Assembly (NCBI GenBank): GCA_964617875.1
Contig: CAZUAI010000013.1
Coordinates: 1 to 64,000 of the forward strand
DNA length: 64,000 nt
Direction of reading: 5' to 3'
DNA from: CAZMVY01 sp964617875
GTDB lineage: Bacteria > Planctomycetota > Phycisphaerae > UBA1845 > PWPN01
Shown: positions 39,421-48,161 of the stretch, piece after piece
How the letters are laid out: each line of letters begins with the position of its first letter
Position numbering within the stretch: position 1 is the stretch's first letter
Notes under the pieces: generated by a model
The model's database searches: none
The model's input: only the letters and a program-made list of their open reading frames with translations
What the model was told of the DNA's origin: nothing
Position numbers and translations under genes: made by a program

Positions 39421-40203
39421 CTACGGCATCGCCCGCGTCGCCCCGGTCGAGATCCCGCCGTCGATCAGGATCGTCTGGCCCGTGATGTACTGCGATGCGT
39501 CGGACGCGAGAAACACGACGATGCCGTCGAGGTCGTCCGGCCGACCCGGACGCTTCAGCGGAATGCGATCGACGAGGTAGTCCACCCACGCCTTGTTCTC
39601 GTACAGGACCTTGTTCTGCTCCGTGCGGAACCAGCCGGGGGCGAGGCAGTTCACGGTGATCCCGTGCGGGCCCCAGTCGTCGGCCAGGCTCATCGTCAGT
39701 TGCTTCACCCCGCCGCGGCTCGCCCCGTACGGCGCCAGCCCGGCGTAGCCGAACACCGCCGTCACCGAGCCGACGTTGATGATCCGCCCGTACTGCCGCG
39801 GGACCATGTGCTTCGCAACCTCCTGCGCGACGAAAAAAGTGCCGCGCAGGTTCGTGTCGAGCACGAGGTTCCAGTCGTCCCACGTGACGTCCAGCGCCCG
39901 CTTGCGGACGTTGCAGCCGGCGTTGTTGACGAGGATGTCGATCCTGCCGTACGCCTCGTGGGCTTCGGCGACCGCACGCCGTATGCTCTCGTGGTCGCGC
40001 ACGTCCAGTTCGACCGGCACGGCACGGCGGCCGAGCGACTCGACCTCCTTGCGGAACGGTTCGAGCGAATCGAGCTTGCGGCTCGTGATGACGAGGTCCG
40101 CGCCGGCACGGGCGAGCGCCCGGCCGAAATACTGACCCAGCCCGCGGCTGGTGCCGGTCACGACGGCCACCTTGCCCGACAGATCGAAGAGGCCCTGGCT
40201 CAT
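39421..40203 (-). CDS. short-chain dehydrogenase/reductase, gluconate-5-dehydrogenase-like, with altered catalytic Lys
   Basis: The 260-residue classical SDR has the cofactor loop TGTSRGLG (residues 17-24), NNAG (93-96), Asn118, Ser146 and Tyr159. The Tyr-x3-Lys motif reads Tyr159-Gly-Ala-Ser-Arg163. Arg is encoded by CGC, which differs from both Lys codons at all three positions, so this is not a simple base-call error. The C-terminal FLASDASQYITGQTILIDGG is typical. Relatives oxidise sugar acids or polyols. It overlaps the zinc alcohol dehydrogenase gene by 4 bp (ATGA) and is the second gene of that operon. Confidence 0.88.
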   Translation of the reverse strand: MSQGLFDLSGKVAVVTGTSRGLGQYFGRALARAGADLVITSRKLDSLEPFRKEVESLGRRAVPVELDVRDHESIRRAVAEAHEAYGRIDILVNNAGCNVRKRALDVTWDDWNLVLDTNLRGTFFVAQEVAKHMVPRQYGRIINVGSVTAVFGYAGLAPYGASRGGVKQLTMSLADDWGPHGITVNCLAPGWFRTEQNKVLYENKAWVDYLVDRIPLKRPGRPDDLDGIVVFLASDASQYITGQTILIDGGISTGATRAMP

Positions 40204-41243
40204 GGTTCTCCCTGTGGTCGCAGAACAACCTTGATCAACCCCGGCTCGCGCCCGTACAGACGCTCGAACCACGCCGGCCCCTCCTCCAGCGGCACGGCGG
40301 CGCTGACCAGGCTCCCGACGTCGGCACGGCCGTCCGCGAGCATCCGGATGCACGCGGGGTACTCCCCGGCCGAGGCGCACGAGCCGAGCAGCGACAGCTC
40401 GCGCGTGACCGCGAGTTGCAGCGCCAACTCCGCCTTCGGCGAGATGTTGCCCACCAGCGTCACCGACCCGCCCTTGCGGACGGCGGCGACGGCCAGCCGG
40501 AGCGTTTCCGTCTTTCCGACGGCCTCGAACGATGCGTCCGCGCCGCGGCCGCCGGTTGCACTCAGGATCGCCTCGGCGGGATCGCACGAGGTCGGGTTCA
40601 GCGTCTCCTCGGCGCCCAGACGCCGCGCCAGCGCGAGCTTCGCGTCGTCGATGTCCACCGCGATCACGCGGCCGCAGCCCGCCAGCCGCAGCGACTGGAC
40701 CAGCATCAGGCCGATCACGCCGCTGCCGATGACAACGGCCGTGTCGCCCAGCACGAGGGGCGTTCGCCGAACGGCGTGAAACGCGATGGACAGCGGCTCG
40801 ATCAACGCCGCATGGTCGAACGACAGGCCGTCCGGAATGCGATAGAGGCCGCGCGCGGGGACGGCGACGTATTCGGCAAACGCGCCGTCGCGGCGGTACT
40901 CGTTGCACGAGACGCCGAGCACGCGGCGGTTGTCGCACAGGTTGACGTGGCCGGCACGGCAGAACCCGCACGTGCCGCAGTAGACGGTCGAGTCGAACGT
41001 GATGCGGTCGCCCGGGCGGAAGCCGGTCACGTCGCGACCGACCCGGGCGACGACGCCCGCGGCCTCGTGCCCCATGACCACCGGCGGGATCCGCCGCCCG
41101 CTGGTCCCGTCGTATCCGTGGACGTCGCTGCCGCAGATCGCGCAGGCGCGGACCGCAACGAGTGCCTCGTCCGCGCCGCACTCGGGAACGGGCACATCCA
41201 CCACCTCCAGCTTCCGGTATTCCCGCAGGACGAGGGCCTTCAT
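40200..41243 (-). CDS. zinc-binding medium-chain alcohol dehydrogenase, polyol/threonine-dehydrogenase-like
   Basis: The 347-residue MDR enzyme has the catalytic zinc ligands in CAICGSDVHGYDG (Cys) and GHEAAGVV (His-Glu), the structural zinc lobe CGTCGFCRAGHVNLC with four Cys, and the Rossmann motif VIGSGVIGLM. The acidic VDIDDAKL after the second strand favours NAD. Members include sorbitol, L-idonate and threonine dehydrogenases. Together with the coupled SDR it suggests successive oxidations of a sugar or polyol, though the substrate is not determined. Start ATG 41243 has AGGAAC upstream. It is divergent from the pteridine-reductase-like gene. Confidence 0.88.
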   Translation of the reverse strand: MKALVLREYRKLEVVDVPVPECGADEALVAVRACAICGSDVHGYDGTSGRRIPPVVMGHEAAGVVARVGRDVTGFRPGDRITFDSTVYCGTCGFCRAGHVNLCDNRRVLGVSCNEYRRDGAFAEYVAVPARGLYRIPDGLSFDHAALIEPLSIAFHAVRRTPLVLGDTAVVIGSGVIGLMLVQSLRLAGCGRVIAVDIDDAKLALARRLGAEETLNPTSCDPAEAILSATGGRGADASFEAVGKTETLRLAVAAVRKGGSVTLVGNISPKAELALQLAVTRELSLLGSCASAGEYPACIRMLADGRADVGSLVSAAVPLEEGPAWFERLYGREPGLIKVVLRPQGEP

Positions 41244-41253
41244 CGTGTGTTCC

Positions 41254-41262
41254 TGGTACAAT
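41254..41262 (+). promoter_or_regulatory. extended -10 element TGG-TACAAT
   Basis: TACAAT at 41257-41262 is immediately preceded by TGG, an extended -10. No -35 stands at the usual distance. It lies 119 nt before the ATG at 41381, in the divergent gap with the alcohol dehydrogenase gene. Confidence 0.4.
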
Positions 41263-41380
41263 GCGGCTCCGTGCGGTACGCGACCGCTGGCGCGCCGGCC
41301 ACGAGGTGCCGGGCGGGCCGCACGCACGGATACTACCCGTGGCCACAGCGGCACGCAACACAACCGCAGGAGCAACCGCC

Positions 41381-42118
41381 ATGACACTGGAAAACGCGGT
41401 CGTCATCGTCACCGGCGCCGCACGGCGCGTCGGCCGGGCCATCGCCCTCCACCTCGCCGAGCATGGCTGTGACATCGTCGTCCACTACGGCCGTTCCTCG
41501 GCCGAGGCCGCCGGCGTTGCCGACGCGATCCGCCGTCTCGGCCGACGCTGCACGCTGGTCGCCGGCGATCTGGCCGACGCCTCGACGCCCGCCCGCATCG
41601 TCGAAGCCGCCGTCGCCGGACTCGGGCGGCTCGACGCCCTCGTGAACAACGCCGCCGTCTTCCCGACGAGCACGATCGACACGCTGGATCCCGCGGCGTT
41701 CGCCGCGACGCTACAGGTCAATCTGATTGCCCCGGTGATGCTGGCGGCGGCGGCGTGGCCGCATTTCAGGAAGGAGGGCCGCGGCAAAGTCGTCAACCTC
41801 GTGGACATCTACGCGGAACGGCCGTGGGAGAAGTACATCGCCTACTGCACGGCCAAGGCGGGCCTGGTCAACGCGACACGGTCGCTGGCCAAGGCGATGG
41901 CGCCGGTCGTTCAGGTCAACGCGGTCGCGCCCGGCGTCGCCCAGTTCCCCGAGGACGCCGACGAAGACAGCCGCATGCGGATTCTCGCCAGGGTCCCGCT
42001 CGCCCGCCCCGGCTCGCCCGAGGACATCGCCAGGACCGTGCGATTCCTCCTCGCCGACGCCGACTACATCACAGGCCAGGTGCTCGCGGTAGACGGCGGA
42101 CGCAGCATCGCGTGGTAA
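41381..42118 (+). CDS. pteridine reductase-like SDR (PTR1/FolM type)
   Basis: The 245-residue SDR has TGAARRVGRAIA with Arg residues and HYGRSSAEA, the NADPH-selective pattern of PTR1 and FolM. The catalytic Ser position is Asp, in VNLVDIYAERPWEKYIAY, exactly 13 residues before the Tyr of YCTAK. This D-Y-K set is characteristic of pteridine reductases, which reduce dihydrobiopterin or dihydrofolate analogues. The C-terminus ITGQVLAVDGGRSIAW is also in style. Start ATG 41381 has AGGAG (41368-41372) 8 nt upstream. No folate genes are adjacent. Confidence 0.85.
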   Translation: MTLENAVVIVTGAARRVGRAIALHLAEHGCDIVVHYGRSSAEAAGVADAIRRLGRRCTLVAGDLADASTPARIVEAAVAGLGRLDALVNNAAVFPTSTIDTLDPAAFAATLQVNLIAPVMLAAAAWPHFRKEGRGKVVNLVDIYAERPWEKYIAYCTAKAGLVNATRSLAKAMAPVVQVNAVAPGVAQFPEDADEDSRMRILARVPLARPGSPEDIARTVRFLLADADYITGQVLAVDGGRSIAW

Positions 42119-42180
42119 CGCGCGGTCGCAGCCGCGCCGGGCATGGTCGCGGCCCGCGCCAGCGGGTACGGCACGTCGTT
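42119..42180. repeat. family A repeat, locus 5 (degenerate)
   Basis: A worn unit includes GGGCATGGTCGCGGCCCGC and GCCAGCGGGTACGGCACG. The inner hairpin GCCCGC-GCCA-GCGGG is kept but the right arm is replaced. It fills the gap between the convergent pteridine-reductase-like and DUF1015 genes. Confidence 0.6.
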
Positions 42181-42215
42181 TCAGGCCGGCAGCGGGTTGC
42201 GGCGCTCCCGCCGGT

Positions 42216-43508
42216 CTATCCCAGCGGGTGGATGACCATGCCCGTGGCCAGCTTGGGGTAGAAGAACGTGCTCTTCTGCGGCATGAAGTCGTTGGCTTCC
42301 GCGACCGCCTTCAACTCGCCCATCTTCGTCGGCTTGACGAGAACGGCGACGCCACGGGCCGCGTCCGCCATCCGCTCCGCCTCCTCGATCGACGGGGTGT
42401 AGCCGATCGTCGGCGGCCGGCCCGTGGCCGCGCCCGCCGTGAGCAGTTCGTCGATCATGTACCGATGCAGGTACGCCAGGTCGAGCGCCCGCCAGGCCTC
42501 GCTGCGGTCCGGCGCGAGGGCTGCGAGCATCGCGCGGTTCGTGAAGCTCCCGGCGTAGTACTTCTTCTCGGCGGCCGCATAGACGCCGATGTCGTGCGGG
42601 GCGTCGGGCTCGATCAGCCGGGCGGCGTCGTGCGTCGTGACCGACGTCGGTGCGAACGTGCACGCGGGCGACCAGATGCGCATCAGGTCGGCGGCGCCGA
42701 GGCCGTCCATGCCGCTCAGGACGCGGTGCGTCGGCAGGATGACGCAGCCCGGGTCCTCCATCGCGCAAAGCCCGACCAGCACGAAGTTGGCCGGGTGGTC
42801 GGCGGGCAGCCGTCCGACCGCCTGCGCCACCTCGTTGCGGTAGTTGATGGCCGTCGAGTAACGGTGGTGGCCGTCGGCAATGTACACCGCGCTGCCCTGC
42901 AGCAGCATGGAAACGTGCTGGACCACCTCCGGCTCCGTCTCGGCCCACATCTCGTGAACGACATCGCCGAGAGAGGCCGTCACGTCCGCCGGCCGGCCCT
43001 CGCGGTCGAGCGCCGCGGCTACGGCGTTCGCCGAATCGCTGTACAGGCCGAAGACCGGCGAAAGCTGGCACTTCGTCGCCCGCATCAGGAGCAGGCGGTC
43101 CTCCTTCGGGCCGCTGTGCGTCAACTCATGCGGGAACACCTTGCCCTTGCCGAACTCCTCGAGCTGCATGCTGACCAGCAGCATCCGCCGCGTGAACTCG
43201 CGATCGCCCCAGCGATAGGTCTGGTGGTACACGTAGATGGCCGGCCGGTCATCGCGGACCAGGACGCCGTCGGCAAGCCACGCCTGCAGAACGTCGTTCG
43301 CCCGCTGATAGACCTCGGGCGGGCCGGCCTGCTTCGGGGGCACGAACGGCATGTCGATCTCGACGATGTTGTGCGGCGACTTCCGAAGGAGCGCCGCCTT
43401 GTCGTCGGCGTTGAGGACATCGTACGGCGGTGCGACCAGGGAGGACCAGTCGTTGCCGAACCGTTGCGTGTTGTATCGAATCGCCGGAAACGCTCGAATC
43501 TCGGGCAA
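42216..43508 (-). CDS. DUF1015 family protein (430 aa), TTG start
   Basis: The family begins PEIRPFxxxRY and contains an APPYDV motif. Here PEIRAFPAIRYNTQ and VAPPYDVLNADDKAALL are followed by ADGHHRYSTAINYRN and FVLVGLCAMEDPGCVILPTHR. The longer frame to 43604 adds unrelated residues. TTG 43508 is chosen because AAGGAG (43515-43520) lies 6 nt upstream and the protein then starts at the conserved PEIR. DUF1015 proteins occur widely and often lie near serine or hydroxypyruvate metabolism genes, but their activity is not established. Here the neighbours give no hint. Confidence 0.85.
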   Translation of the reverse strand: MPEIRAFPAIRYNTQRFGNDWSSLVAPPYDVLNADDKAALLRKSPHNIVEIDMPFVPPKQAGPPEVYQRANDVLQAWLADGVLVRDDRPAIYVYHQTYRWGDREFTRRMLLVSMQLEEFGKGKVFPHELTHSGPKEDRLLLMRATKCQLSPVFGLYSDSANAVAAALDREGRPADVTASLGDVVHEMWAETEPEVVQHVSMLLQGSAVYIADGHHRYSTAINYRNEVAQAVGRLPADHPANFVLVGLCAMEDPGCVILPTHRVLSGMDGLGAADLMRIWSPACTFAPTSVTTHDAARLIEPDAPHDIGVYAAAEKKYYAGSFTNRAMLAALAPDRSEAWRALDLAYLHRYMIDELLTAGAATGRPPTIGYTPSIEEAERMADAARGVAVLVKPTKMGELKAVAEANDFMPQKSTFFYPKLATGMVIHPLG

Positions 43509-43687
43509 GTCAGTCTCCTTCGCAACGACGACGCCGGCGCGGCGTAACGAGTACATCGGGCAAGGGACCACACCGGCTTGACCGGCAGACCGCAGCCCCG
43601 CCACCCGCGCGGTCGGGCGGGTATTCTCCGGCGAGTGAGTGAGACTGTCAAACAGACAGCTTGACTCGCCGGCCGGATGATTCCACG

Positions 43688-44398
43688 ATGGGGCGCATGA
43701 CGATCGCCGCCGTCGATCCCGAGTTCCGCAGCGCGCTCGTCGCGGCGTGCGCGTCGTTCGGCGTATCGGCAGGCGCGTCCTGGATCGAACGGATGTGGGG
43801 GCACCTGTGCCTGGTCCGAGAAGCCAACACGCGCTTCAACCTTACCCGCGTCACGGACGCCCGCCGTGCGGCCGTCGAGCACTACGCGGACTCGCTGACG
43901 CTCGTGCGATGGCGAACGGAACGGGGCGTTGTGATCCGTCATGCGCTTGATGTCGGCACGGGCGGCGGATGGCCCGCCGTGCCCCTGGCGATCGCGTGGC
44001 CCGATGTGCGCTGGACGGCCATCGACTCGACGGGCAAGAAGGCACGCTTCGTCGCCGAGGCGGCCACAACCCTCGGCATCGGCAACCTCGCGGTCCGGCA
44101 GGCCCGCGCCCGCGAACTGGCCGGCAAGGCCGGGCCGTTCGACATGATCGCGTGCCGCGCGGTCGGCAAGCTGGCGGAACTCGTCGCGGAGACGCATCGT
44201 CTGCTGGCCCCCGGCGGCCTGCTCGTGTGCTGCAAGACTCCGCAGATGAGCGCCGACGAACGCCGCGACGGCGACCGCGCCGCCGCGGCCGTACGTCTGA
44301 AACCAACGCCCGATTTCGCCGTCGATCTGACGCTCGACGACGAAACCTGGCGCCGGCTGATTGTGATGTATCAGAGACCGAAAGGTCGGCCGGCGTAG
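43688..44398 (+). CDS. rsmG: 16S rRNA (guanine(527)-N7)-methyltransferase RsmG (GidB)
   Basis: RsmG methylates G527 of 16S rRNA with S-adenosylmethionine. The protein of about 236 residues has NLTRVTDARRAAVEHYADSL, the SAM-binding DVGTGGGWPAVPLAIAWPD, the second-strand Asp in WTAIDSTGKKARFV, and RAREL followed by FDMIACRAVGKLAELVAET. ATG 43688 or 43697 could be the start; the region before 43688 is unlike the family. It is not paired with mnmG or parAB here, unlike in many bacteria. A Tat-exported protein gene follows 28 bp later. Confidence 0.92.
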   Translation: MGRMTIAAVDPEFRSALVAACASFGVSAGASWIERMWGHLCLVREANTRFNLTRVTDARRAAVEHYADSLTLVRWRTERGVVIRHALDVGTGGGWPAVPLAIAWPDVRWTAIDSTGKKARFVAEAATTLGIGNLAVRQARARELAGKAGPFDMIACRAVGKLAELVAETHRLLAPGGLLVCCKTPQMSADERRDGDRAAAAVRLKPTPDFAVDLTLDDETWRRLIVMYQRPKGRPA

Positions 44399-44426
44399 CC
44401 GACCGGGCACAGTGGGGGACCGCCAG

Positions 44427-45410
44427 ATGAAGACCGAACACAACGTACCGCCGGCTTCGCCCGCCATCGAGCGTCTTGGGGTGCAGGCGTCCGGCCCGCA
44501 GGACGCCGGGCAGGCAGAACGGCTGCGCCACGAGGCATGGGGGCGGAGCCCTCGCGGCCCGCAAGGAAACCGGGCGGATGCCACGGGGGAGCCCGCCTTG
44601 GCGCAACCGGTGTCGCGCCGGCGCGGCTTCCTTCGGACGGCGGCGGCGGCGATCGTCGGCGTCCTGGCGGGGCGTCGGGCCGCGCAGGCGGCCGACACAC
44701 GGCCGGCCGGCGGCGACGGACCGTTCGTCGCCGAGGGCCAGGTACTTCGGCAGCACGTCCGCAAGGGCCGCCCGCCCGTCGAGCCGCTCGACACAATGGT
44801 CCGCTTCGAGCGGTCCGACGACAGCAGCGGACGGCCGATCACGCATCAGGTGCTCTCGCTCGTCCACGAAGAGAAGGGAAAGCGGTCGTTCCCCTGGACG
44901 ATGTACTCGCACCTGACCACACACCACGTCGAGGGCGACGCCTGCGTTCACTGCGCGAGACTGACGAAGAGCGGCCCGGGCTGGTCGTCCGGCCTTCACG
45001 CGGAGGTGTTCGGCCACGACCGCGGCGTCGGCCTCGGCGTCAACGTCGAGATGTACAACCACTACGCCGGCCCCGACGAGTCGAAGATGATCGGCGTCAA
45101 CATCCTGTGCCGCGGCGCGACGAACAGCGCCTACGGCATCCAGGTCCACGACGGCGGAGAGCCCGAGGGCTGCTTCGAGACCGCCATCGGCCTCAACGGC
45201 CGCGGCACGACGGGCCTTGACCTCGCCGGCCGCTACGGCGTCGGCATCAACGCCCGCAACAACACGATCCGCGTCAACGAGGGCACGCGGATCGAACTCG
45301 ACGGCCAGGGCCGAATCGCGATCCGCTACCAGAACGGCCGCATCGAGTTCCTGAACGGCGACAAGTGCGTCGGCCACATCGACATGAACGGCGAGGACCA
45401 CGCGCTGTAG
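44427..45410 (+). CDS. Tat-exported protein of unknown function with unusual N-terminal extension (327 aa)
   Basis: A twin-arginine motif SRRRGFLR (residues 63-70) followed by AAAAIVGVLAGRRAAQAAD predicts Tat export. The signal normally starts near the N-terminus, but here about 60 hydrophilic residues come before it, and the DNA encoding them contains a perfect hairpin GGCGTCC-N8-GGACGCC (44486-44507). GTG 44610 would put the Tat motif at the start. The mature part is Gly/Asn-rich beta structure with repeated NGRGTTGLDLAGRYG-like turns, resembling phage tail-fibre stems. I recognise no family. Confidence 0.6.
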   Translation: MKTEHNVPPASPAIERLGVQASGPQDAGQAERLRHEAWGRSPRGPQGNRADATGEPALAQPVSRRRGFLRTAAAAIVGVLAGRRAAQAADTRPAGGDGPFVAEGQVLRQHVRKGRPPVEPLDTMVRFERSDDSSGRPITHQVLSLVHEEKGKRSFPWTMYSHLTTHHVEGDACVHCARLTKSGPGWSSGLHAEVFGHDRGVGLGVNVEMYNHYAGPDESKMIGVNILCRGATNSAYGIQVHDGGEPEGCFETAIGLNGRGTTGLDLAGRYGVGINARNNTIRVNEGTRIELDGQGRIAIRYQNGRIEFLNGDKCVGHIDMNGEDHAL

Positions 45411-45533
45411 GGCGATCGCCCGGCGAGCGGAGGCGGTCTCAGCCGCCCCCCTTGCGCCACCGCCGATTCATCGCAGATGCTGCCGCCGGCCGGCATCTTT
45501 CGGTGGTGCGGCGGAATTGGCGAACGGGCCGAA

Positions 45534-45842
45534 TCACGCGCGGGCGTTGCGGTCGGGATCTGCAGAGGCGGTGAGATCGACGTGCTCGCGTGTCTCCAGC
45601 TCCCGCAGCCGCTCGATGAGCTGGAGGTGCTGGCGGATCGTCTCGCGCAGGCGGGGGCTGGCGGGCTGGATGTCAAACAGGTGAGGCCGGCCCTCCAGCC
45701 GGTCCTGGAGGTCCTGAACGAACTCATCCCAGTCGCCTTCGTACAGTTCGTCCCGCAGGAGGACGAGCATCCGCTCATCCTCGGTCAGGACGCACGGCGG
45801 TCCCGGCGTGGCGGAAGCGAGACTGCGCGGTTCGGCGGCCAA
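45534..45842 (-). CDS. small conserved-looking cytoplasmic protein (102 aa)
   Basis: The core LTEDERMLVLLRDELYEGDWDEFVQDLQDRLEGRPHLFDI is acidic and helical, and a second helix (IRQHLQLIERLRELETREHV) follows. There is no signal peptide or Cys. The start is a TTG at 45842 with GAGGTG about 5 nt upstream; no better start exists. I recall similar short proteins from planctomycete genomes but know no function. It converges with the Tat-protein gene, and its upstream side faces the locus 6 repeats. Confidence 0.5.
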   Translation of the reverse strand: MAAEPRSLASATPGPPCVLTEDERMLVLLRDELYEGDWDEFVQDLQDRLEGRPHLFDIQPASPRLRETIRQHLQLIERLRELETREHVDLTASADPDRNARA

Positions 45843-46438
45843 GCGGCACCTCAGGATTCGACAACTCCATTCAACCCCGCCGGTGGTTATCGGTCAAGTT
45901 CGGGGCCAACGTGACTTCTTTCCGCCGCCCAGGCCAGGGGGCCGGCCGGGCTTGTCCATCCCCGACGTCTCAGGCGCGGGCGCGAGGATCGGAAAAACTC
46001 AGAAAACGAACCATGTCCCCCGCTCACGGCCGCTCTACGTAGGGCAGGGTCGAAGCCGGCCGAAAGGCCGGCGAGACCTGCCGCATGTCTGGGTTGGTTC
46101 CCCGCGACGAAGAAGGCAGGTCTGGCGACCTGCCCTACCTGACTGCCGTCTCCGGCTTCGCCATCATTCCGATTCGCGCAATCGAGCGGCGGCCCCGTTT
46201 TGATCCTCACCGTCCGCCCGCCGCGCCGTCCGGCTCGTTGTGGTCAGAGGAAGTGTCTCGCGATCCGTTCGCATCCTGCTTCCGCAGGTCGCTGGGCGCG
46301 ATCCCGTTTGCCGTTTGCTTGTCCGCCCTTTGCGGCTGGCGGTCTCCCACCAGGCGCGCACAGCCATGCGTACCCGCCGTCGCCTTCAATCACTCGGAAT
46401 ACTCAACGCCTCAGGGACCGGCTCGGCCAGCGGGCGGC
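45843..46438. other. intergenic region with repeat locus 6 and no recognised gene
   Basis: Apart from the repeat at 46038-46139, this 596-bp gap holds only short frames without motifs or start sites. Its right part (46150-46438) is the downstream side of the symporter gene. Confidence 0.4.
46038..46139. repeat. family A repeat, locus 6, with compensated hairpin and an inverted partner
   Basis: This unit keeps GTAGGGCA-GGGTCG and GAGACCTGCCGC, but the inner hairpin is GCCGGCC-GAAA-GGCCGGC (46055-46072), a different sequence with the same fold. An opposite-strand copy without the inner hairpin (AGGTAGGGCAGGTCGCCAGACCTGCC when read leftward in part) lies at 46114-46139. Change in sequence with conservation of pairing suggests the structure matters. 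Confidence 0.75.
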
Positions 46439-48100
46439 TTACGGGTACATGACGTACATGGCAAGGACCGCCGCCGTCACGACCGCCCACCAGAGCGTCG
46501 GGCTCTTGAGACCGTGCATCTTCTCGCGGATCTCCGGCGGCAGCCGGAGGCTCTCCCTGTTCCAGATCAGGCCCTCGAGTTCGGCCGCCGGCTTCGGGCG
46601 GGTGCCGAGGCTGACGGCCGCGCCGACGAGCATGCACGTCCAGAACACGATTCCCGTGCGGTTCCAGAAGGGCGTGATGTACTGCCCGATGTCGTGCGGC
46701 AGCTTCGGCGCGAGCTTCTCGACGGCGACCGACAGCGGGATGGTCAGCAGTCCCGCCGTCATCGCCCCGGCGTGCGTGGCCCGGCGCCAGAAGATGCCGA
46801 GCAGGAACATCGTGGCGATGCCGGGCGTGACGTAGCCGTAGGCGCTGAGCAGGTAGATGAAGATCGGCTTGTTCGAGTGCTTCAGCAGCACGGCCGACCA
46901 GAAGATCCCCAAAGCCACGACGACGGCGCCCATGATCTTGCCGAAGCGGACGGCCTGGGTCTCGGAGGCCCCCGGGCGAAGGTACGGCAGGTAGAAATCG
47001 ACGGTCAGGATCGTCGTGCAGGAGTTCACCGCGCCCGACAGGTGCGACATGACGGCGGCGATCAGGCCGGCCATGACCAGCCCGACGAGCCCCCGGGGCA
47101 GCAACTCGCGCACGAGCGTCGGGAACGCCATGTCGGGCTTCTCGAGCCTGGGGAAGAGCTGCGGGGCGAGCAGGCCGGGCACGACGATGATCAGCGGCAT
47201 GAGGAACTTGAGGTAATCGGTGAAGACGACGCCCATGCGGGCGTGCCACTCGTCCTTCGCCGCGAGCGTTCGCTGCACGATGAACTGGTTGGTTGCGCAA
47301 TAGAAGATACTCACGCACAGGACGCCGCCGAGGTACATCGTCCACGGGAACTCGGGGTTGTTCGCCGGCAGGAGCATGTGCCAGTCCCTGGACGTGGCCA
47401 TGAAGGCCGACCAGCCGCCGGCCGCGTTCAGCGTGGCGAAGGCAAGCGTCAGGCCGCCGACGATAAGCACGCCGAGCTGGACCATCTCGGTCCAGACGAC
47501 GGCCCGGAGCCCCCCGAGGATGGTGTAGAAGCCCGTGAACAGCGCCATGGCGACAATGCTGCCCATCATGGCGACCTTGAACGCCCTGTCGGGGCCGAGC
47601 GGCACGCCCAGCCTCGCCGCGACGGCGGTGACGACCCCCGGAAGCCCGAACAGCGAGTTCAGTGCGACCGCGCCGAGGTACAACACCGCGCTGATCTCGA
47701 CGAAGACGTACGTGATGAGGATCAGCCCGGCATACGTCACGCGGGCCGCGGCCCCGAACCGGCGCTGGAGGAACTCCGGCATCGTGTAGAAGCCGTTCCG
47801 CAGGTAGAACGGCAGGAAGATCCACAGCAGCGCGTTGAAGCCGACGAGGATCGCGCCCCACTCGATCATCATCGCGACGAAGCCGACGGCGTACGCGGTC
47901 CCGATCACGCCGATGAAGTGGTGGCTGCTGATGTTCGCCGCGACGATGCTCCCGCCGACCATCCACCAGGGGAGCTTGTCGCCGGCGAGGAAGTAGTCCC
48001 GCCGGGTCGTCCCGACATGGAGCGAGGCGTACACGCCGAGCGCGAGCACGCCGACGAGGTACGCCACGAAGATCGCCGCATCAATCGCGGACAGATTCAT
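46439..48100 (-). CDS. sodium:solute symporter (SSS family), probably sugar uptake
   Basis: The 553-residue membrane protein has about 13-14 helices. SSS-family motifs include RRDYFLAGDKLPWWMVGGSIVAANIS (helix 1-2 region), FLPFYLRNGFYTMPEFLQRRFG and the Na2-site helix AVMSHLSGAVNSCTTILTVDFY. The branch resembles SGLT-type sugar transporters. It is the last gene of a minus-strand operon after an isomerase and an FGGY kinase; the gap to the kinase is 61 bp. That context argues for import of the same sugar. ATG 48100 has GGAG upstream. Confidence 0.88.
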   Translation of the reverse strand: MNLSAIDAAIFVAYLVGVLALGVYASLHVGTTRRDYFLAGDKLPWWMVGGSIVAANISSHHFIGVIGTAYAVGFVAMMIEWGAILVGFNALLWIFLPFYLRNGFYTMPEFLQRRFGAAARVTYAGLILITYVFVEISAVLYLGAVALNSLFGLPGVVTAVAARLGVPLGPDRAFKVAMMGSIVAMALFTGFYTILGGLRAVVWTEMVQLGVLIVGGLTLAFATLNAAGGWSAFMATSRDWHMLLPANNPEFPWTMYLGGVLCVSIFYCATNQFIVQRTLAAKDEWHARMGVVFTDYLKFLMPLIIVVPGLLAPQLFPRLEKPDMAFPTLVRELLPRGLVGLVMAGLIAAVMSHLSGAVNSCTTILTVDFYLPYLRPGASETQAVRFGKIMGAVVVALGIFWSAVLLKHSNKPIFIYLLSAYGYVTPGIATMFLLGIFWRRATHAGAMTAGLLTIPLSVAVEKLAPKLPHDIGQYITPFWNRTGIVFWTCMLVGAAVSLGTRPKPAAELEGLIWNRESLRLPPEIREKMHGLKSPTLWWAVVTAAVLAMYVMYP

Positions 48101-48161
48101 CACCGGATACTCCGCTCGCCGCCGCCGTCGCTCCCGCCGGGGCGCGGCCCTCCTGGCGGCG

